Of a DNA stretch of 64,000 nucleotides, positions 1 to 11,273 are shown one piece after another; the stretch's first letter is position 1; every line of letters starts with the position of its first letter. Location of the stretch: the NCBI GenBank assembly GCA_036346405.1, contig CM070548.1:65248877-65312876 (forward strand). Direction: 5' to 3'. The DNA comes from Phyllostachys edulis (lineage: Eukaryota; Streptophyta; Magnoliopsida; Poales; Poaceae). Below the pieces are notes generated by a model. That model was not told where the DNA came from, did no database searches, and saw nothing but the letters and a program-made list of their open reading frames with translations. The translations under genes were made by a program, and so were the position numbers.

Positions 1-2428
1 GTTCTGCTTTGACTTTCTGACACACGTCGCATAAGGCAACGAACTCTGCGACGTCTCGTTTCAAATTCGGCCACCAAAACTTATTCTTAACATCCTGATA
101 CATCTTAGTACTACTAGGGTGAATCAAATATTTTGAGTCATGGGCCTCCTTCGAAATTAGCTGTCTCAAACCCTCAGCATCTGGCACGCAGATATGTTCA
201 TTGATCCACAGTATGTCCTGATCATCTACGGTGAAGTCTTTGAACTTTCCTTCTACCATCTTCTTCTTAATGTCTGAAAACTCTGAATCTTTTGGCTGAG
301 CCTCGCTAATCTGCTTCTCCAAAGTAGACTGCACTTCCAAATTAGCCACAAATCCTTCAGATACCACTTCTAGTTTCAGCTTTTGGAATTCCTCTTGGAG
401 TTCTGAACAAACCTCTTTTACTTCCATCGCATTGCAGTGGCTCTTGCAGCTCAAGGCATCTGCAACTACGTTGGCTTTACCAGGATGGTAATGGATTCCA
501 AGATTATAATCCTTTATTAATTCTAGCCATCTTCTCTGTCTCATATTCAGATCTAACTGGGTGAAAATATATTTCAAGCTTTTATGATCTGTGTATACCT
601 CGCAGCGATTACCATTGAGGTAATGACGCCAAATCTTCAAAGCATACACTACTGCAGCTAATTCCAAATCATGGGTAGGGTAATTCTCTTCATGCAGCCT
701 TAACTGCCTTGACGCATAAGCAACAACTCTTCCTTCTTGCATCAAGACACATCCTAATCCTTGACGCGAAGCATCACAATAGATATCAAAATCCTTGCGA
801 ATATCTGGCAAAATCAGCACCGGGGCTGAAGTCAAACGCTTCTTCAATTCTTGAAAACTTTCTTCACAAGCTGGGGTCCAAGTGAACTTTTTCTCTTTCT
901 TCAACAATTGCGTAAGAGGTTTAGCAATTGATGAGAATCCTTCAATGAAACGACGATAGTACCCTGCTAATCCCAAGAAACTGCGAATCTGAGTGACAAT
1001 CTTGGGCTGTTCCCAATGTAATACTGCTTTAACTTTACCGGGGTCAACTGCTACTCCTGCGGCTGTCATCACATGACCAAGAAAATCAACTTCTTTTTTT
1101 CAAAAATCACACTTGCTAAACTTAGCATACAACTGATGCTCTCTGAGCTTCTCTAGGATTAATCTCAAATGCTCAACATGTTCTTCTTCTGACTTGGAGT
1201 AAACCAAAATATCATCAATGAATACAACTACGAACTTGTCCAAATATTCCATGAATACCTTATTCATCATATTCATGAAATAGGCAGGGGCATTAGTCAG
1301 ACCAAAGGACATGACTAAGAACTCATAATGTCCGTATCGCGTTGAGAAAGCGGTCTTAGGTATATCCTTGGGACAAATCTTCAATTGATGGTAACCTGAT
1401 CGCAGATCGATCTTTGAGAACACTCCGGCTCCCTTCATCTGATCAAACAGATCATCTATCCGGGGCAATGGGTACTTATTCTTGATAGTGACTTCATTGA
1501 GAGATCGGTAGTCGATGTACATTCTCATGCTTCCATCCTTCTTTCTGACGAACAAGACTGGCGCTCCCCATGGTGACGAACTAGGCCTCACAAAGCCTTT
1601 CTCCAAAAGTTCTTCTATCTGCTTCTTCATCTCTACTAGCTCATTAGCTAGCATCCGATAAGGTCTCTTTGAGATTGGTGCTGTTCCTGGCACTAGATCG
1701 ATGACAAACTCGATGTCACGGTCTGGTGGCATCCCTGGTAACTCTTCCGGAAACACATCTGGATACTCTCGGACAATGGGCACATCTTCCAAAGCAACGG
1801 TCTTCAGGCTATTGACTAGCAAATGTCCATTATGCACTGAGGTAGCTAGGAACTCTATCCTGTTTTCTTTGGTATCCTCGATTGTAACGGCTCTTCGGCC
1901 ATAATCTAGCACGGCTTTGTGCTTGGTTAACCAATCCATGCCAAGGATGACATCTATGGTTTGGGTGTCTAGAACAATTAGGTTAGCTAGAATCTCAACT
2001 CTAGCTATGAGTAACTTAGCTCCTAAACAACCCACTTTAGAACTTAGCTCTGCTCCAGGCGACTGGACTAGCAAAGTATGCTTAAGATGCATAACTTCCA
2101 ATTTATTCCTAGTTGTAAAAACTCCAGAAACAAACAAATGCGAAGCTCCAGAATCAAACAGAACTGATGCATGTATTGAATTTACTAGGAACTTACCCAG
2201 TACGACATCTGGTGCTTCCTGGGCTCCTTCCGGAGTGACGTGGTTAACACGACCTCTGACAACTAACTGAGGCGCTCCTCCTGGTTGACTGGTTCCCTGA
2301 GAAACTCCTTGGTTGTTCTGTACTGGGGTCTTGGCAGGTGTTGCTCTAAGGTTGAAGCGGACTGGAGTGATTGTTCCCTTCTGGGGGCACTGATTGGCGA
2401 AGTGGCCTGGTTGACGGCAATTGAACAC
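1..2428 (-). pseudogene. Gypsy pol (zinc knuckle, protease, RT, RNase H, start of integrase), one in-frame stop
   Basis: Read from 2428 downward, the frame opens with a CCHC knuckle (CFNCRQPGHFANQC), then an aspartic protease with DSGAS (about residue 93), then reverse transcriptase with the IDLRSGYHQ block and the catalytic FIDDILVYS motif near residue 405. At 1102-1100 a TGA stop replaces what is usually a tryptophan codon at the RT/RNase H junction. The same frame then continues to base 1 through RNase H, with the acidic residues in YCDAS, LELAA, YTDHKS and VVADALS. It ends in the HHCC zinc-binding domain of integrase (H, H, then CDVC at about bases 1-160). Apart from the TGA the frame is open, so the lesion looks recent. 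Integrase core and anything after it are beyond the edge. Confidence 0.9.
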
Positions 2429-2441
2429 ACTCTTTGCTCGG

Positions 2442-3446
2442 TCACTGTTGTTCCTGAGGGTAGGGTTGGTGGTGTAGGGTTGCGAATTCGAACAAAAGGA
2501 CGAGTCTTTGAAGGCGGTGCGAGTTTCTGAAAGAACTCTGCTTGTTGAAGCGATTAAACTGTTGTGGCATTATCCTTGCCCTCTGCTGTTGTGGCTGGTG
2601 GCTTCCCTGCTGAACCATCCTACGTTTGCGGTGGTCCTCCTGTTCTTTGCGTTTGTCCTCCATAACCAACGCCTTGTTAATCAACTCCTGGAAATCTAGA
2701 AAGGTGTGGGCAAGCAGATTGACCTGTAGTCCTGAGTTCAATCCCTCCAAGAAACGACTCTAACGAGCCTTGTCAGTAGCGACGTCCTCTGTAGCATAGC
2801 GAGCTAGCTGAGAAAACTTATTCAGGTAATCAGTCACTGACATAGCTCCTTGCTTAAGAGCACGTAACTCATCTTTCTTTAAATCCATGATCTCTTCAGG
2901 TACATGATACTGGCGAAAGGCTGCGGAAAATTCTTCCCAAGTGATATTCTGCGGTGTCTCATGCACTGTGCAAAAATTCTCCCACCACTCAGCAGCTATG
3001 CCCTCCATCTGATGAGTGGCATACAAAACTTTCTTGTGATCGCTGCATTAAGTGATCGTGACTTCCTCTCAATTATCTGAAGCCAATCATCGACTTCTCT
3101 TGGTGTGACATGTTCAGAGAAAGTTGGCGGACGGGTCCTCATGAATTCAGCCAACTTGGATGGTCCCTGATGACCATGAGCGACTAGGGCTCCTCCCTGA
3201 TGATTGTTGTTGTTGTTGTTGTTATTCATAGTCTGCATCTGGTTCATCATGGTATACATCATCTGCGTTTGTCTTTGCCATAAAGGCTCCAAAGTTACGC
3301 AAGTCAAGAGGTGGTGCTTGGGGTGTACTTGTCCTCGAGGATTTGATCATTTTCTTCGGACGCTGGGGTGACGGATCCACTTGCAGCGGTGTGACGGGTC
3401 TGAACCATCTGGTGAAGCTCCATAGGTTAGATAAGGTAGCAAGCAT
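2442..3446 (-). pseudogene. Gypsy gag, broken by frameshifts and a stop
   Basis: Four minus-strand fragments in different frames (3446-3222, 3307-2996, 3026-2760 and 2750-2442) make up one Ty3/gypsy gag (retrotransposon gag family). Recognisable blocks are PREVDDWLQIIERK, MEGIAAEWWENF, the PEEIMDLKKDEL segment and FLDFQELINKALVMEDKR. The fragment at 3307-2996 carries a run of eight asparagines (3205-3228), a translated trinucleotide microsatellite. The frame shifts near 3250-3300 and near 3030, a stop lies at about 2760, and a further shift near 2440-2530 separates gag from the zinc knuckle that begins pol. Gag proteins of this family form the particle that packages the element RNA; this copy cannot do so. 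Confidence 0.8.
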
Positions 3447-3657
3447 AAGGTGAGTTAAGAACTAAACGGGAGGATAGATTAAACCCAACAAACACAGCTC
3501 AAGAAACTCAAATGAAATAACTTTATTAATAGGGTCTTAGCATGGCTGCAACAAGTGCCTAAGGGCCGTTGCAGCTCACATTTGCACACAAGGAAATAAA
3601 ACGAACCTAAGCACACAAGCTACCGCCTAAAGGGCGACTCTGAAGAGGGAAAACTAG

Positions 3658-4577
3658 CTAAGCCCGATTGAACTGGAACTTAAACAAACTACTCGAGAAA
3701 GCCTCCACAGCCACGGCGGCGCTCACCTTTCTTGTAGACTCGGAAGTGGTGGCATCCTCATGGCTGGTTTTGATGCCCCGGACTAGTCTGTGAGGCGGGC
3801 ATCTTTGGTGCAGTGCTGTGGCTCCTCGGCTCTGCGGCCTGCTGGCTCCTCTAGGCTGTCTTGAGCTCATTGGATCCTCTGGAACCTCCTCTAGATCCTC
3901 TTCTAGCTCTTCTAGTTCCTCCGGATCTTCTTCTTGATCATCTTCGGGCTCATGCTGACCGTAGAGAGCTTGCTCTAGGATGGCGATCCTTTCCTCGGCT
4001 TCTTCCCATGCCTCATAGGCGCACTCCAGCTCTGTGGCGGGCAACTCCAGCGACTCCTCCTGAGCAGTTGTGAACTGAGCAAGGTGCACCACTGTGGCGT
4101 TGCCTTCCCCAGTTGTAGATAGAAAGCGTGCAGATAGCTCCTCTGAAGAAGATCTGGGATGGTAGCGAAAAACAGTGTTCTGCAGCTCTTATGCGTAGAC
4201 ATTGCAGACTCGGAGAATGGCCAGGCGTGACGACTCCTGGATTCCTTGCGTAAAGGTGATCCTCCTGACAGAGATGTCCAACGGCTGGCTGCCTCTAGTG
4301 TTCCTCCTAGTGTAGACTATTAGGCGGCAGACCACACCACGATCTCGCCCGTTGACCATGTACTCGCTGCCGCGGTACATTGGGCAATCGAAGCCTCCAA
4401 GCGTCTGCAGCAGCTTCCACAGCTCTGCGGCAAGTCCTCCATTGCGATCTCCGAAGGTTTGAAGGTAAGGCATCTGTCAAGATAGACAAGAGGCAGGAAC
4501 CAAGTTAAAATAGCAGGGAGAGGAAAAATTCTAGCAATAGATGAGTCGAGAGATATGAGAGGAGTTAAGCAATTCAT
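3658..4577 (-). other. Extra reading frames between primer site and gag in element C
   Basis: Between the primer site (about 4666) and gag there is roughly 1.2 kb with overlapping minus-strand frames: 4473-4189 (94 codons), 4577-4320 (85 codons) and 4092-3658 (144 codons). The last is striking for a very acidic block of glutamate and aspartate from about residue 49 (for example EDDQEEDPEELEELEED) followed by a basic, serine- and arginine-rich tail. Some large grass gypsy elements carry such a leader segment before gag, either as an amino-terminal extension of gag or as a separate small frame. I do not recognise a domain. The overlapping frames suggest one older frame broken by indels. Confidence 0.4.
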
Positions 4578-4663
4578 TTAGTCTTGCAAGTTAAATTTTT
4601 TTTAGAAAATAATTTGGACACTCGAACGGCCGATCTAACTAAGGTCTAGACCTACAGTCAATA

Positions 4664-4677
4664 TGGCTCTAATACCA
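4664..4677 (-). other. Primer binding site of element C (tRNA-Met type)
   Basis: On the minus strand the LTR end CCCGACA is followed by four bases (aagg) and then TGGTATTAGAGCC, one base away from the usual plant initiator-tRNA-Met primer site TGGTATCAGAGC. This fixes the direction of the element and the inner edge of its LTR at 4682. Confidence 0.8.
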
Positions 4678-4681
4678 CCTT

Positions 4682-7600
4682 TGTCGGGACCCAAAATACA
4701 ATTCTGGACCCTCTGTGTATAATGCACTAGTCCAGGATCACGCAAGTGCACACAGTGTCAACAAAGATGGATATCGATCCACACAAGCGAATAATAACAT
4801 AAACGAATAATTTGATTAATAAATGATGGTTTGACCTTACGGTCAAGTTTACATTTATTAAGCCACGCAGGGCTAATAGAGGAATAAAGCAGCGGAAACA
4901 GAAACGGCAGCGGCATCCCATCGATTCACCACAGGCAACCGACTGGGATCAAGACCCCACGATCAGGCACCTTCGACGAACTCCTCCTCGAATGCTGGTG
5001 AAGACTCCTCCTCTTCTGCTTGATTCGTCAAAGCAAGCGTGAGTACACAACCGTACTCGCAAGCCACACCACAGAAATGCAATTATACATGCAGGCTTAT
5101 TACAAGGGAATGGCATTTTGTGGTTCTTTTGCAGAAATACAACATTTGCAGTTACATACAAATAATAGATTGAAAGCAAGTAAAACAAATAGACAATAAT
5201 AATTTAACAGTTTGATTTCACAAAGACACACATAGCCTAAACAGATTATTCACATAGCCATATGATTTAGATCACACAGCTCCCTTCCCACACAGTTTAT
5301 GAAGATCTACCCCTCGTGTGAAATCCCCGAGCATGTCCATGACCATCATGACGCTGCTATTCAATGGATTGTTTACACTCTGCAGAGGTTGTACACTTTA
5401 CCCACAAGATACAACCAGTGTTGCAAGCACTAATCGTAACAAAGCATTTCAGAAACTTCATCTTAACATTGATTCTCCCGATGTGCTTACGTCCTACCAA
5501 ACTATACACAGTGGATGGTACGACACACACCGTTGGACAGGGAAGCGGCGAACCGTCCCACGATGCGACTACATGGTAGCACACACCTCCACCCTTTTCA
5601 CATAGCCTAACCTACTGCCTGAGCAACCAATGCCAAGAATTCATATCTTACTATGCTAGGCCCGTCCCATAACAGGCATGTGGTCGTATGGAAGGGCTCA
5701 GTTCAATGGCGCACAAAGTTCAGTCCTTAAATGACCGAGGCAAGACTTCCAAATTCTAACTAAGGCACACAGATTATTTTGACACATAGATTCACATTCT
5801 CATATCACATAGCCACCATGTCACACAGTTCCCACCACTTGCCTCAGTCCAAACCTTTTACCACCCAGTTGATTTAAGTGCAACACATGCCACAAAGACA
5901 CATAGTACACACAAATTTTCACAAAGTTACATAGTCACTTAGTCAAGTTAATAGTTGCAACTTTACATGAATGGATGATTCGTGGCATGGCTAAGCAACC
6001 TAATCGCATCTAACCAACCCACGTTGGTGCTACAATATTACCAACTAAAATATCAACTAGGGAGACAAAGGATCAAGGCATATCAATTATACAAGGAAGG
6101 TATAACAGATTGGATTTAATAGCTATTCCCAAAACTATTTAAATAATTACTTGAATTAGAATGCAATACTTTGAATTAAAATAACATTTAGAAAACTGGG
6201 ATTCAATCATGGTCAAAGCATGACTTGCCTTGGAACAGGTCTAGAAATTGATCTTGGTCTTGTTGTGCTCCTTCTTCAAATCTTCCAGAAGTGTCGAAGT
6301 CTACTCGCAAACGAAGCAAGCAAACAAACTAAATAAATAACAGGGGCAAAACAACTCCAAAAAAATAAATAAAAATCTCCATTAAACAGATCTTGAATTT
6401 ATAGGAATTTAGAAATTTGAATGGACTAATTTGGAGTTCGGATGCAAAAGTTATGGGCTTTGGAAGTTTGAATCTAAAGAAAAACCCTAAAATTGGAATT
6501 ATACGAATGTCCCGAATTATTTCTCAATAGAAAAATCAGAATATTGCGCACTGCTGACGTCAGCGAAGGATTTCCACAATAAGATAAATAAAAAGGAAAA
6601 TCTGACGTGTGGGGCCCACACGTCAACGACTGGGTTCACGGTGAACTTGGTTCACCGAACCGGTCTGGATCTGGCTCAGGTGAGGTGGCACACACGCACA
6701 CGCATGGCGCTGACGCGGCGCCACATAAGATGACACGCATGCACGGTGCTGCGGTGGCTGCTGACGCGATGAGGCCACGTCGGCGAGGACGACAACGGCG
6801 GCGGTGGCGGCACTGGACCCGATGGTCGCCGACGAACGGCGGCTCTTCGCCGGGAGTGGGTGATACCGGCGTGTAGCCTAGGCTATTGCGAACCTAGGGG
6901 TGTACTCACGGGCGGTCGAGGACGTCGGTGGCGGCCGGCGGAGAGGTTCGGTTGTTGTCGGACGAGAGCTCCGGTGCTGCTCCTGCGACGCGAAGAGGTT
7001 CTAGAGGTAGAGGCGGCGACGGCGAACTCGGCGGTGTGCTCCACGACGACGCGACGGCGATGACGGAGGCGCAAGTCGATGGCGATGAAGCGCGGCCAAA
7101 AACCCTAGATGGGGAAATGCAGTGGCACAAGGGCTCGAGAGGGGTAATTGGTTTGGGGGTTTTGAAAAGGGAGGCAGGGCGATCCCAAGGGTCCTATTTA
7201 TAGGGTCTGGGCGACCTCGAGGTGGCGTGCCGGCGGCGGAGATCAAAACCGCCCGAAACGAGCGCACGGGGAAAAAGGGATAGAGACGGATTTGAAATTC
7301 AAATTTGTTTGAAACGAGTGTGGGAAGGATAGGGCTTCTAGATGGCGTCGTCCACGCGAAGAATCGGGGCCGTTTCCCCTTTTGTCGGACGAAGCTCCGA
7401 AGGAATCCATGGCGGGCGCGAGCGAGACTCCGCGGAGAAGAACGCGGCAAAGACGACGACTTCGGCGGCCCCACCGCCAATGACGAGAGTCTTGTATGAC
7501 AGCTTCACTGATCCGATCGTCCAAAACCAATCGGACGGCCACAGATGAATGGAGGGTTGGGCTGCGCGAGGGAAGCGGGCCAAGAGGTGAAACGAGAATA

Positions 7601-7923
7601 GGCGAAGGAATTGACCGGCTATTTAGGAGATTTTAATTAGCTTTTCGTTTTTAGAAAATACTAAGAATTCAAATAAGCAATAGAAATTAGCAAATGAACT
7701 TGGAAAAATTCTAGAAAAGTCTAGAAAATATATCTAAGCACATAGAATCCAAATAAAATAGTTTTGACCATTGTTCATGTTTACTTTAGTCATATTAAAT
7801 TGTTTTGTTACTCAAGGTCCATATTTAAGCTTTTGAATTAAATTCAAATAAATCCAAATGGTGAATTTTCTCCCTACTAACTATTTAAAGGATTTTTAAA
7901 GCTCAGAAAATTGGGATGTTACA
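4682..7923 (-). repeat. Element C 5' LTR, 3.24 kb
   Basis: On the minus strand the sequence begins TGTAACATCCC (7923) and ends GGTCCCGACA (4682), the normal TG...CA form. At 3242 bp it is a long LTR, as in several grass chromovirus families. The part nearest its 5' end (about 6600-7560) is GC-rich and produces many overlapping open frames on both strands; these have repeated low-complexity codon content and no recognisable domain, so I do not call genes there. The middle (5200-6500) is AT-rich and non-coding. The 3' LTR is not in the window, so age cannot be estimated. Confidence 0.85.
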
Positions 7924-10900
7924 GCCGCCCCGAGACCACCCCTAGATTCCTTGTCACCATGGCAACCCATTTTTGTCACTCCCGGCCGCCGCCATCCACC
8001 CACTCGCCGGCGACCAGCGCCGCCCCAAGCTGCCGAGCCATTCCCTGTTCCCCCTTTGAACTCCCTGTATATCTATCTCTTTGTTTTTGGAAATGAGGCC
8101 CACTCGCAAGATGTTCAGAAATGATAATTGATCTTATAACTGATGATTGAACCACTCGAGTAATTTAACAAAAATTTGAAGTTTAAAGATTGGTATGAAG
8201 TTAGTACTTCAGATCAGAAGAAGTTGTGTTATGCGATTTTGAGCGGTGAAGCAAAACACGAATGCCTTAGTGATCACGGTAGCAGAGAACTAATGACTTT
8301 GCTAATGCAAGTGCTTAGAAAGGTTAAGGACTCAGTTGGCTTTTTGGACCTTAATCTTTCAGAGGCAAACTAATCTGGAAAACAAGAGTTGAAATTGGTT
8401 ATTCAAAAATACAGTAAACCTCCATCTAGCAAATTGAATAGTTGACAATAACAGTGTTGTTCCTTTTGTTGAAGTTTTGCTCATAGAAGAGGTTTAGAAG
8501 GAAATTTTGAGTTGTCAGTGAACCCACTTACAATACCAATCGGTTTTTCTGCTAGGTATTATTGTGTTTGCCTTAGGAGTCTCTCTTTTGAGTTAGCAAG
8601 TTCTGAGTTTGAATTCTGAGAAGTTGACTTTAAGCCGAGTTAGTTCGAAGTTTCTTCTTGTTGTATGCACAATTAGTGCGAAGAATTTTAGTTTTGTCAA
8701 CAGGCTAGCATAATGTCCAAATATGAAAATCAGTATTACAAGGGGAACTTTTAGAAACCAACAGAGAGTTAGCAAACTTGAAGTTGAGTTAAAGAAAGTT
8801 CAGTCAATAGTTAGTCATTAGCATTTTTAGTTCTGATAAGTCTTGCTGCTGTAGGTATATAATCAGTACTCTGAAAATTTCAGATTTGTTAGAAGACTAA
8901 TAATCTGACTTACTCTAGTAGTTAGAAATGTTATTGTTTCATTTAGTCTTTGGACAATTATCTAGCAATAGCAAACTAATCTGAAAAAGAGGAATTGTTA
9001 TTGGTCTTTCCAAATCAAACAGTTAATCTCCATTTAACAAATTGGACAACAAAAATTGTTTAGTAAGCCAATGAGATGGTTAAACTTCAAAAATTCATAA
9101 CTAAGTCAAATCAACCCCAAAATGAGTGAAACCAATTTTGTTAGTTTTCATTATTAATGTAATTTAACTTGGAATAGGTTTGAATCATGTTATTGTCCCA
9201 TAAAACTTCAAAATTGGAATTAATTTCTGGAATGAGCTATTTTTACACTAGAAATTGAATTAACTTCAAAAATTCGTAAGTAATTCATTTGAACTCCAAA
9301 TGGGATGAATCCAATTGGGTTGTTCATATAATTTTATCCTCTATCCATTTTTGCAATCCTTATATCCACCACTATCCTACAAAATTTCACAAAATAATTA
9401 AAATCGGATGAACAGTAACAGATAGCCATTTTATTGGATTTTCTTGAACCCTGATTTTCAAACTGCCATAACTTTTGCATACAAATTTAAAATTGATTGA
9501 TTTTTGTTGATAAATTCATTTAAAATCATGCTCTACCTACTGTGAATTTTTCATGATTTTTGGATGACTTTGAATTTTTGAGTATTCTCGGTGTTATTCG
9601 TTCTTATTTGTTCTTCTCGATTCTTTCGGTAGGTTCCGACGATTATATTGAATACGAGAGTGATCCTCTGCAGCAAGAAAGTTATCTCCAGCAAGGCAAG
9701 CAGTTTGATCATGTTTAATCCCATTACTTTCAAAGCCTAATATATTGTTTGCAAAGTGTGTGTATGCATGCTCTATTTTGTTGTTAAATTATTGTCGATT
9801 AGTTGATCCTATAGATGCATACTCTGTAGGTAAATGTTCAATCTCTACTCCTAAGCCTAGGAATATCTTGCTGTGATTTAGAGTTCGTTGGATGAGCTCT
9901 TGTCACTTAGTAGATTACGTGTTAATATTGCTTAGAAATGCTTAGCTTACGGTAGAATTGGGCGGTTATCGACTTAGTCGATAACTTTGATCACACAAAA
10001 ACTATTATTCCATTATGTCCATCACTTGTGCTTTGTTACTTTGTAAAGAAATAAAATTGAAAACAAAACTATTATTGACTTGGGCACAATGGATGTTGGT
10101 GTGATCTCATGGTGTGTGGAATGGTGCCTAAGTCCCCAAGGACCGAATTACTTGCGCCATTGATCCAAGAACTTTTGCGTGCTAACCACACAAGGGGGAT
10201 ATGGGACCTCTCTTGACTAAGTACTTTGGGGGTGTTAATTATGAGTCGATGGTGGTTAAAATGTTCTTATAGGGATTGGGAGCACCCGCAGTTGCTTAGG
10301 CTGGGCCGGTGCATCCTACCCTTCGGGTTGTCGCGACTCTTAATTAGCATCACCCATTGGAAATGTCTCGTAGGACTTAGCCGTGCCAGCATACCAAAGG
10401 AAGTGTGCTTAATCATGTGGCGAAAAGGCGGTCTGGCGTGTGGGTACATTGGTACACCCCTGTAGGGTTAAATCTATTCGAATAGCCTCGTCCTAGGTTA
10501 TGGACAAGCTTTGTTATTTCCCGCAAGAATTAGACTACAACCTTTAATTAAAACTTGATGTGGGTGGTATGAATGGGTAATTCATGCTATTGTTGTGGTG
10601 ACTAGTGGGTTAGTCACTTCCAGGATTGTTGTTGTCATCTATCTATTGTTATTATGTTGTTGTCTCGTTGTTAATTGCAAATTAAAAGCAGTTGCAAAAG
10701 CGCTTTAAATCTATTACATTATTGCAAATAAAAACTTGCTTTATCTTTGAAAACAACCTCTGACCTCCACTTAAATGAGCTTGCATGTAGCATATGTATA
10801 GGTCTGTTACCCTACGTAAGTCTTGTGAGTATATTTTTGTACTCATTTGCTTTGTAATTAATTTGTTGCGAGAGGAGGTTGATCCCCGAGGTTCCACTTT

Positions 10901-11273
10901 TGTGAGATGTCTTTGTGGATTTGTGACTAGGTTGGCAGCCCGGTCGGTTGCCTTGTGGGCTATAGGCAAACCGTATGGCTTTTGTTTATCGCCATCTTAT
11001 GGCTTTTGCTTCCACTGTTATTTAACTCTCTCAGTTGTTATTTGGCCGGTCGGCCCCTTTTGTAATAACTCTATTATGTATGTCCTTTGTTTAATCTAGT
11101 TCGTGCTTTGGTTCTATGTTTTGAATGGAATTGATGCATCATTTTGAAAAAGGGGTGTGTATACTGCATTTCTGGGAAGTATACATATCTCGAAGACACG
11201 GGTTATTTTGTTTGTGATGCAAGGGTCAATGGATGACTAAGCATTACAAGCCAAATAAGCCAGGGTCCTCACA
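7924..11273 (+). repeat. Element B: right-hand part of a + strand LTR inserted in element A
   Basis: No coding domain is visible in these 3.35 kb. The block ends CAGGGTCCTCACA at 11273. The next base starts sequence (gttacttacattgtatatgg) that lies uninterrupted inside element A's other LTR at 38584, so 11273 is a sharp insertion boundary. The last 700 bp have the look of an LTR end region (pyrimidine-rich stretch, repeated short T-rich runs, and a closing CA). The left side runs straight into element C at 7923, so the start of B is either truncated or displaced beyond the left edge. Whether it was a solo LTR or the 3' LTR of a full element cannot be told. Confidence 0.55.

Larger units (their letters stand above)
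1..7923 (-). mobile_element. Element C: Ty3/gypsy chromovirus-like LTR retrotransposon, partial
   Basis: This is an LTR retrotransposon read on the minus strand. The 5' LTR lies at 4682-7923, the tRNA-Met-type primer site is just left of it, a gag region follows at about 3446-2442 and pol runs from 2428 to the left edge. The domain order gag, zinc knuckle, protease, reverse transcriptase, RNase H, integrase is the Ty3/gypsy order. The reverse transcriptase and the long LTR resemble the Tekay/Del chromovirus group (inference). The rest of integrase, any chromodomain and the 3' LTR lie outside the window, so its full target duplication cannot be seen; the right flank is gccgc. Several stops and frameshifts show that the copy is dead. 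Confidence 0.9.

Noticed and set aside
6607..7583. Cluster of GC-rich open frames on both strands (up to 159 codons)
   Set aside because: They lie in the GC-rich part of element C's LTR, overlap each other in all frames, and show no domain.
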